A DNA stretch of 27,799 nt, taken from NCBI GenBank assembly GCA_002391675.1, contig DGFM01000051.1, forward strand, positions 17,890-45,688. Direction: 5' to 3'. Of the stretch, positions 23,438-27,799 are shown in pieces (the first letter of the stretch is position 1; each line of letters starts with the position of its first letter). The position numbers were made by a program, and so were the translations under genes. Source of the DNA: Cloacimonetes bacterium UBA3900. Its GTDB lineage: Bacteria > Cloacimonadota > Cloacimonadia > Cloacimonadales > Cloacimonadaceae. The notes below the pieces were generated by a model, which saw nothing but the letters and a program-made list of their open reading frames with translations, made no database searches and was not told the DNA's origin.

Positions 23438-24531
23438 ACCTGATTTACCTGCTATTCATCATCAGCACTCCCTTTCACGTGATCCTGCTCCTGGCAGCGA
23501 CGATCAATCTCTTCATCAAGAGAAGTGAGGAGTCCGATCAAACACCCGGCATCAGCGTGATTGTTGCCGCTCGTGACGAAGAGCACAACCTGCCCCGTTT
23601 GCTCAAATCTCTGGACAAGCTAAACTATCCCAAGGACTTGTATGAAGTCATCATCATCAACGATCATTCCACCGATGGCACCCTGGAAATCCTCGCCAAC
23701 CACAAGGTAGATTACAATTTCCATTACATAGATTGGCAGGGCGAGCAGGAAGGAGTGACAGGCAAGAAAGCGGCACTATTACAGGGAATAAATGCTGCCA
23801 AACATGACATTCTGGCCTTCACGGATGCAGACTGCGTAGTGCCTCCCAATTGGCTGCGCGGCTGGGCCAAAGCCTATGCTGATGACGTGGACTACGTATT
23901 GAGCCACGCCCTCATCCTACGGGATGAAAAAGACAGCTACATGAGGATGAAATGCTTTGAGGATGGCGTTTATTATAGCTTGGCTGCTTTGGGGATGAGC
24001 ATCAGACGCCCCTTTACCAGCGTTGCCTGCAATATGTCCTATAGAAAGAGCACCTTTTTCAAAGCGGGCGCTTTCGACGGCATCGGCCATCTGGCTTCGG
24101 GAGATGATGATCTGCTGTTGATGAAGATGATGCCCCACATCCGCAAGGCCATCTATTATCCCTCACCGGAGATGAGAGTGAGATCGTATGAAGGGCGCGA
24201 CATCGTGAAAAGGCACAACACAAACATCAGAAGAGCCTCCAAGTTGCGCTACTTTCCTCTGTGGTTGCAGGGCATAGGTGTGGGCGCCTTTCTACATTTC
24301 GTCTTTTTTTATCTCACCCTGATACTGCTGTTTTTCTATCCCGGCAACAAGCTGCTCTATATAGCTTTGGCAATAAAAATAGGCGCCGAGCTCGGGCTCT
24401 GTGTCTCGCATTCTGTTGCGATCAAGCTGCCCTGGCTCGGGGCCCTTTATCCCGTTGCGATTGTTGCTTTCCCCGCACAGTTTATCTTCTATGCAATCTG
24501 GGGAAGCATCGGGAAATACAGCTGGAAGTAG
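23434..24531 (+). CDS. Membrane-bound family 2 glycosyltransferase
   Basis: It should transfer a sugar from a nucleotide-sugar donor to an acceptor at the cytoplasmic membrane. The GT-A fold is clear: ISVIVAARDEE (40-50), VIIINDHSTDGT (72-83), the metal-binding DAD triad (131-133), and GDDD (223-226), which probably holds the catalytic base. One hydrophobic helix lies at the N-terminus (about 2-28) and three or so near the C-terminus (about 283-358), so it is membrane-anchored. The start is TTG 23434, overlapping the dnaX stop as TTGA. Its tail-to-tail distance from the next gene is one base. The product may be a glycolipid, a carotenoid-type sugar or surface polysaccharide; the sequence does not say which. 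Confidence 0.85.
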   Translation: MNLIYLLFIISTPFHVILLLAATINLFIKRSEESDQTPGISVIVAARDEEHNLPRLLKSLDKLNYPKDLYEVIIINDHSTDGTLEILANHKVDYNFHYIDWQGEQEGVTGKKAALLQGINAAKHDILAFTDADCVVPPNWLRGWAKAYADDVDYVLSHALILRDEKDSYMRMKCFEDGVYYSLAALGMSIRRPFTSVACNMSYRKSTFFKAGAFDGIGHLASGDDDLLLMKMMPHIRKAIYYPSPEMRVRSYEGRDIVKRHNTNIRRASKLRYFPLWLQGIGVGAFLHFVFFYLTLILLFFYPGNKLLYIALAIKIGAELGLCVSHSVAIKLPWLGALYPVAIVAFPAQFIFYAIWGSIGKYSWK

Positions 24532-24532
24532 A

Positions 24533-24781
24533 TTACATCTCGATCATCTTGGCCTGGATGTAGTTGAGCTCGTTGAGTTTGTTCACGAGCGCTTTCAGGT
24601 CTTCATCCTTGCCGTCCACTTCCAAAATGATCAGGCCATCATTGGCACAGAAATCTTCGGAAATCTGGTGCAAACCAAGACGTACTTTGATGTTGCAACC
24701 GTATTCAGTGAGGATATCCTGAACCTTGGCTGCTTCACTTGAACGGTGATCTACTTTGATCAAAACTACTTTGTAAGTCAT
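24533..24781 (-). CDS. Small ACT-fold protein, TM1266-like (putative Fe-hydrogenase system regulator family)
   Basis: An 82-residue protein that resembles the TM1266 family of ACT/NikR-C-like proteins, often annotated as putative iron-only hydrogenase system regulators. The alternating pattern of an ACT fold is seen: strand YKVVLIKVD, helix SSEAAKVQDILTEYG, strand NIKVRLGLH, strand GLIILEVDG, helix DEDLKALVNKLNEL, strand IQAKMIEM. There is no DNA-binding domain, so it may bind a small ligand or act through a partner. GGAGG stands 6 bases before ATG 24781. It is the last gene in the regulator-kinase-sigma cluster, 68 bases after the sigma factor gene, so co-transcription is probable but not certain. 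The hydrogenase link is only a family name; no hydrogenase gene is in the window. Confidence 0.65.
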   Translation of the reverse strand: MTYKVVLIKVDHRSSEAAKVQDILTEYGCNIKVRLGLHQISEDFCANDGLIILEVDGKDEDLKALVNKLNELNYIQAKMIEM

Positions 24782-24849
24782 CGCTTACCTCCTTTATTCC
24801 ATTTAATAATACACACTTATTTTGTCCACCACTATTTTGGCATCCACGG

Positions 24850-25341
24850 TCATTCACTCTTTTTATAGTGATTCTTCACGCGTCGCAGTGCCTTGCCGCG
24901 CAATTGCTTAGTCTGCTCGTTGGTGATGTTCATTCTCTGGGCAATCTCTTTGATGGTGAGCTTCTTTTCATAACTCAGCCTCAGCACCTCTGCTTCCCGC
25001 TCCGGCATATCCGCCGGCAGCTTGAGGCGTTCGCTCACTTTTTCCGGATTGCTTACCGCGGGATTGTGTTCTGCATAGTTTTCAATGTAGCTCGAGCCCA
25101 CAAATTCCTGATCCAGCGCCTGCAAGATCTGCTTTTTGATCCAGTAGACGGCATAGGTGGAAAACTGTGTTCCTTTTGAGGGATCAAACCTGTCGTATGC
25201 CATCAATAAGCCTATCATGGCTTCCTGTCTCAGGTCTTCCAGAGGTATGCCATAGTTTTGATAGGTCTTGCAGATTCCATAGGCCAGCTTGGCATAATCC
25301 CTGATCAGCTCATCTTGATTTTTGGGATAATCTTGGGGCAT
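24850..25341 (-). CDS. Compact sigma70-family RNA polymerase sigma factor
   Basis: A 163-residue sigma factor. Region 2 (about 7-79) is well kept and of the RpoD/group 3 kind: GIPLEDLRQEAMIGLLMAYDRFDP and FSTYAVYWIKKQIL, which contact core polymerase and the -10 box. Region 4 (about 106-160) has ERE, then LTIKEIAQRMNITNEQTKQLRGKALRRVK, a helix-turn-helix for the -35 box. Regions 1 and 3 are absent; only about 25 residues join the two domains. The layout is thus ECF-like but the sequence is not typically ECF. It begins 2 bases after the kinase stop, with no strong ribosome site, so translation is probably coupled. It presumably directs a special gene set under the same signal as the two-component pair; targets unknown. 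Confidence 0.85.
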   Translation of the reverse strand: MPQDYPKNQDELIRDYAKLAYGICKTYQNYGIPLEDLRQEAMIGLLMAYDRFDPSKGTQFSTYAVYWIKKQILQALDQEFVGSSYIENYAEHNPAVSNPEKVSERLKLPADMPEREAEVLRLSYEKKLTIKEIAQRMNITNEQTKQLRGKALRRVKNHYKKSE

Positions 25342-25343
25342 GA

Positions 25344-26663
25344 TTACGAGGCTTTACTTGCAGGGATCACAATCTTGAAGGTGGTTCCTTCGCCCAGGGT
25401 GCTGGAAACGTCGATGGTTCCATTGTGCAGCGCCACTATATGTTTTACGATGGCCAGTCCCAGCCCGGTGCCTGAATTGCTGCGGCTGCGCGAGGGATCA
25501 GCCACATAAAAGCGTTCGAATATACGGGGCAGATGCTCCGGGGCGATGCCGCTGCCGTTATCGCTGATTTCAATGGTGAGATCACTATCGGTGGCTTTGC
25601 CTCGGATCAGAATCCTGCCATTTTCGGTGTAGCGCAGCGAGTTTTCCACCAGGTTGATAAAGATCTGTTCAAACTTGAAGGGATCGACGCAGAAACGCGG
25701 GTGCGTGGGGTCGATATCTATCTGCAGCTCCACATCCTTATCTTCCAGCATGGGGCTCAGGATGAGCTTGATATTATCAAAGAAGGTGGGCAGGTCTATT
25801 TCTTTGAGATTGATGGAGTAATTTTGTTCCAGGCGGATGAGCGTCTGCAGGTCGTTGATGAGGTTGATCAGGCGGTTGGTATGGTTTTGGATAATCTTCA
25901 GATAGCGCATATTCTGAGGGTCTGCAGTCTCTTCCATCGCTTCGGAGAAGCCTTTGATCGCCGTGAGCGGCGTGCGCAATTCATGTGCCAGATTCACGAT
26001 GAAATCTTTCTTCATCTTCTCCGCACGGTGTATATCGTCTATGTTTTGCATAAGCAACACGGTACGTTGCGCATCAGGGTTTTGAGAGCCGCTCAGCAAG
26101 TAAGTGTGGCCTCTGAAGTTGATTTCCTGTATCCTGTGTTCTGAGCTTACGCCGAATTCTTTGATATAATTGAGCAGCGACACATTGCGGATGACCTCCC
26201 AATAATACTGCATCCTGCCCTCATCATAGAGATCAAAAAGCTGAGCAAATGCAGTGTTTGCCCATTCTATCTTGCCTTCGGCATTGATAGACCACAGGGC
26301 GTCCTGAATGGTGCCTACGATGAGCCGCAGCTCCTCTCTATGGATGGCGAGGTGCCCAATGGTGCCGTCCAGCTTGCCCAGCATCTTGTTGATACTCTGG
26401 CCCAGCTCGTTAAACTCTTCCACATTAAGGGTGGGGATGCGCTGACTGTGGTCGCCCATACTCACCTTTTCGGTTATGTCTTTGATCTCTTTGTATTGGC
26501 GATTGAGAAGTCTGAAGGTGAGAAATTGGACCAACGAGGTGGAAAGCAACATGATGAGCAGGGTGGGCAGCAATTGCATTCCGGAGCGCAGCAACACCCC
26601 CAACAGTATAAGGTTAAAAGCGTTAAAGATGATCAAAGTGCCATTGAGGCTATGCTTTTCCAT
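25344..26663 (-). CDS. PhoR-like sensor histidine kinase
   Basis: A membrane sensor kinase of 439 residues, partner of the response regulator upstream. It has hydrophobic stretches at about 8-24 and 31-50 forming a short hairpin with almost no periplasmic loop, then a HAMP-like linker (about 53-105) and a PAS domain (about 108-210). The phospho-acceptor H227 is in NLAHELRTPLTAIKGF. The ATP-binding domain has its N box at N341, DNGSG at 368-372 and GTGLGLA at 398-404. With so small an outside part it may sense inside the cell or through a partner, as PhoR does with the phosphate uptake system. It overlaps the regulator stop by one base (TGATG). The phosphate role is inferred from resemblance and from the repeats at 27446-27517. 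Confidence 0.9.
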   Translation of the reverse strand: MEKHSLNGTLIIFNAFNLILLGVLLRSGMQLLPTLLIMLLSTSLVQFLTFRLLNRQYKEIKDITEKVSMGDHSQRIPTLNVEEFNELGQSINKMLGKLDGTIGHLAIHREELRLIVGTIQDALWSINAEGKIEWANTAFAQLFDLYDEGRMQYYWEVIRNVSLLNYIKEFGVSSEHRIQEINFRGHTYLLSGSQNPDAQRTVLLMQNIDDIHRAEKMKKDFIVNLAHELRTPLTAIKGFSEAMEETADPQNMRYLKIIQNHTNRLINLINDLQTLIRLEQNYSINLKEIDLPTFFDNIKLILSPMLEDKDVELQIDIDPTHPRFCVDPFKFEQIFINLVENSLRYTENGRILIRGKATDSDLTIEISDNGSGIAPEHLPRIFERFYVADPSRSRSNSGTGLGLAIVKHIVALHNGTIDVSSTLGEGTTFKIVIPASKAS

Positions 26664-27358
26664 CAGTTGTCATCCTCAGGCGGCTCAAACTTGTAGCCCA
26701 CACCGCGCACATTCACGATGCAGGAGCTGTAATCTTCTATCTTATCACGCAGGTTTTTGATATGTACGTCCACGGTTCTTTCGATCACTATCTTGTCGTT
26801 TCCCCAGAGGTAATCCAGGATCTGGCTGCGGCTGTAAACCCAACCCGGACGCTTGGTGAGAAGTTGCAGGATCTTAAACTCGGTGAGGGTGAGGTCTATG
26901 CGTTTGCCGTAGAGGTAGGCTTCGTAGCGGTTGAAATCCAGCTTGAAATCTTCGGTGATCCTGAGTTCGTTCTTGGCAGTTTCCCAGCTTGCCCTGCGCA
27001 GGATGGCACGCACTCTGGCAATCAGCTCTTTGCTGTCGAAGGGTTTGGTAACATAGTCATCCGCGCCCAGCTCCAAGCCTTGCACGCGGTCTTCTACCTC
27101 GACACGGGCTGTGAGCATCAGGATGGGGATGCTTTCCGTGGCGGGATCGCCTTTGATCTGTTTGCAGGCTTCCATACCATCCAGATCAGGCAGCATCAAA
27201 TCCAGGACGATCAAGCTGGGCTTTTCCGTCTTCAGGGCTTCGAGCATGGGTGTAGCTCTTTCAAAGCACTTGGTCTCATATCCTGCGGCTTGCAGCTTCA
27301 AAGCCACCAGCTCCAGGATATCGGTTTCGTCTTCCACTATGTATATAAGTTTCTGCAT
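26663..27358 (-). CDS. PhoB/OmpR-family response regulator
   Basis: A DNA-binding response regulator of 231 residues. The receiver has an acidic pocket (E9, D10), phospho-acceptor D53 in VLDLMLPDLDG, switch T83 and K105 in VTKPFDSKEL. The C-terminal winged helix of OmpR type shows LTLTEFKILQLLTKRPGWVYSRSQILDYLWG and the recognition segment RTVDVHIKNLRDKI, ending VRGVGYKFE. These are closest by eye to the PhoB/PhoP group. AGGAG stands 7 bases before ATG 27358. It heads the cluster with the PhoR-like kinase, sigma factor and ACT-fold gene. The TTAACA repeats upstream are plausible autoregulatory sites. No phosphate transport genes are in the window to confirm the signal. Confidence 0.92.
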   Translation of the reverse strand: MQKLIYIVEDETDILELVALKLQAAGYETKCFERATPMLEALKTEKPSLIVLDLMLPDLDGMEACKQIKGDPATESIPILMLTARVEVEDRVQGLELGADDYVTKPFDSKELIARVRAILRRASWETAKNELRITEDFKLDFNRYEAYLYGKRIDLTLTEFKILQLLTKRPGWVYSRSQILDYLWGNDKIVIERTVDVHIKNLRDKIEDYSSCIVNVRGVGYKFEPPEDDN

Positions 27359-27445
27359 GAAATACTCCTCGTATTGGTTGTATACATCCTTTTCAGAGGC
27401 GTGATTTTTGACAAGGGAAAAGTGTTATTTGGCAATCAATAATTC

Positions 27446-27517
27446 TTAACAATCATGCTATCCAAGCCACAGAGCCGGCGTTAGTTAGCCCTATTATTTC
27501 TTAACAGGATCTTAACA
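27446..27517 (-). promoter_or_regulatory. Phased TTAACA repeats, candidate Pho-box-like operator
   Basis: On the plus strand TTAACA occurs at 27446-27451, 27501-27506 and 27512-27517. The last two are 11 bp apart, like the Bacillus PhoP box of TTAACA-type repeats, and the first is 55 bp (5 x 11) from the second, so all three face the same side of the helix. They lie about 90-160 bp upstream of the PhoB-like gene. Function is inferred. Confidence 0.5.
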
Positions 27518-27708
27518 ATAATATCTCAAGCTTGTCTTGATGCCATCATCACCGGTGCGAGATCACAACCCCAAACCGGCTGATTGAGCACCCTGTGAAT
27601 TAATCCTCTCTCCATAAAGGAGAGGTAATGGTGTAAAAGCCCGGGTTCATTTGCTTGGGAAAAGTGCCAAATTTGGGGCTTAATTTGTTTGCATAAAACC
27701 GATGCTTA
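27518..27708. other. Gene-free spacer before the right-end repeat
   Basis: No recognisable gene. The only structure I see is a small hairpin, CTCTCC, loop ATAAA, GGAGAG (about 27607-27623), with no T-run after it. Faint similarity to the repeat copy B may begin near 27680. Confidence 0.45.
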
Positions 27709-27799
27709 CATCAACCTTTGACTTTTGCCCGGGCTTGCCTCACCCTCGGATCTCCTCGGCGCTCGAATGCGTAACTCTTGGGTTTTCCATGGGTTACTT
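27709..27799 (+). repeat. Dispersed repeat, copy C (partial, cut by window end)
   Basis: These 91 bases align without gaps to the reverse complement of 12224-12314, with about ten differences by eye. The strongest block is the 20 bases ending in AATGCGTAACTCTTGGGTTT. It runs off the window end 64 element positions before the part seen at window position 1. Confidence 0.88.

Noticed and set aside
27605..27637. AGGAGAGG followed by ATG GTG TAA, a possible two-codon leader peptide
   Set aside because: There is no downstream gene on the plus strand for it to regulate, and such short matches occur by chance.

Overview
The window looks like chromosomal DNA from a diderm (Gram-negative-type) anaerobic bacterium. 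I favour Candidatus Cloacimonadota or a close relative of the Fibrobacterota-Chlorobiota-Bacteroidota side of the tree. Three things point there. There is a lipid A kinase (LpxK), so an outer membrane with lipid A. There is a very large exported protein ending in a YPNPFNP-type FlgD/Por-like sorting domain. There is a pyrophosphate-type phosphofructokinase beside a glutamate dehydrogenase, typical of amino-acid fermenters. The phylum is an inference; no rRNA is present.

Layout. Positions 1-45 lie in a dispersed repeat. 378-1439 is an AI-2E/PerM-type membrane protein with its own terminator. 1612-6175 is a tightly overlapped plus-strand operon: a UvrC-like protein with a degenerate GIY-YIG domain, PurC, a stand-alone receiver, LpxK and a DASS-type anion permease. 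Its promoter sits so close to the first ATG that the message may be leaderless. Converging on it is the heat-shock operon hrcA-grpE-dnaK-dnaJ-rsmE (11672 down to 6158), with a clear sigma70-type promoter and a CIRCE operator. 11763-12515 is gene-free and holds a second, inverted copy of the dispersed repeat and a large terminator. Then come transketolase (minus), tRNA-Ala(GGC) (minus) and a 1299-residue exported multidomain protein (plus) preceded by a textbook sigma54 -24/-12 promoter with a palindrome about 100 bp upstream of the expected start. gdhA and PPi-PFK form a minus-strand pair, and dnaX plus a membrane glycosyltransferase a plus-strand pair.

The right end is a minus-strand cluster: PhoB-like regulator, PhoR-like kinase, a compact sigma70-family factor with regions 2 and 4 only, and a small ACT-fold TM1266-like protein. 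Upstream of it are TTAACA repeats spaced in exact multiples of 11 bp, resembling a Pho box. The window ends (27709-27799) in a third copy of the same dispersed repeat, so both ends fall inside it, as expected if this is a contig broken at repeats.

Most genes are housekeeping. The parts most worth following are the sigma54-driven exported protein, the regulator-kinase-sigma-ACT cluster with its phased repeats, the UvrC-like protein lacking catalytic residues, and the repeat family. I see no CRISPR array, prophage, insertion sequence or toxin-antitoxin pair.
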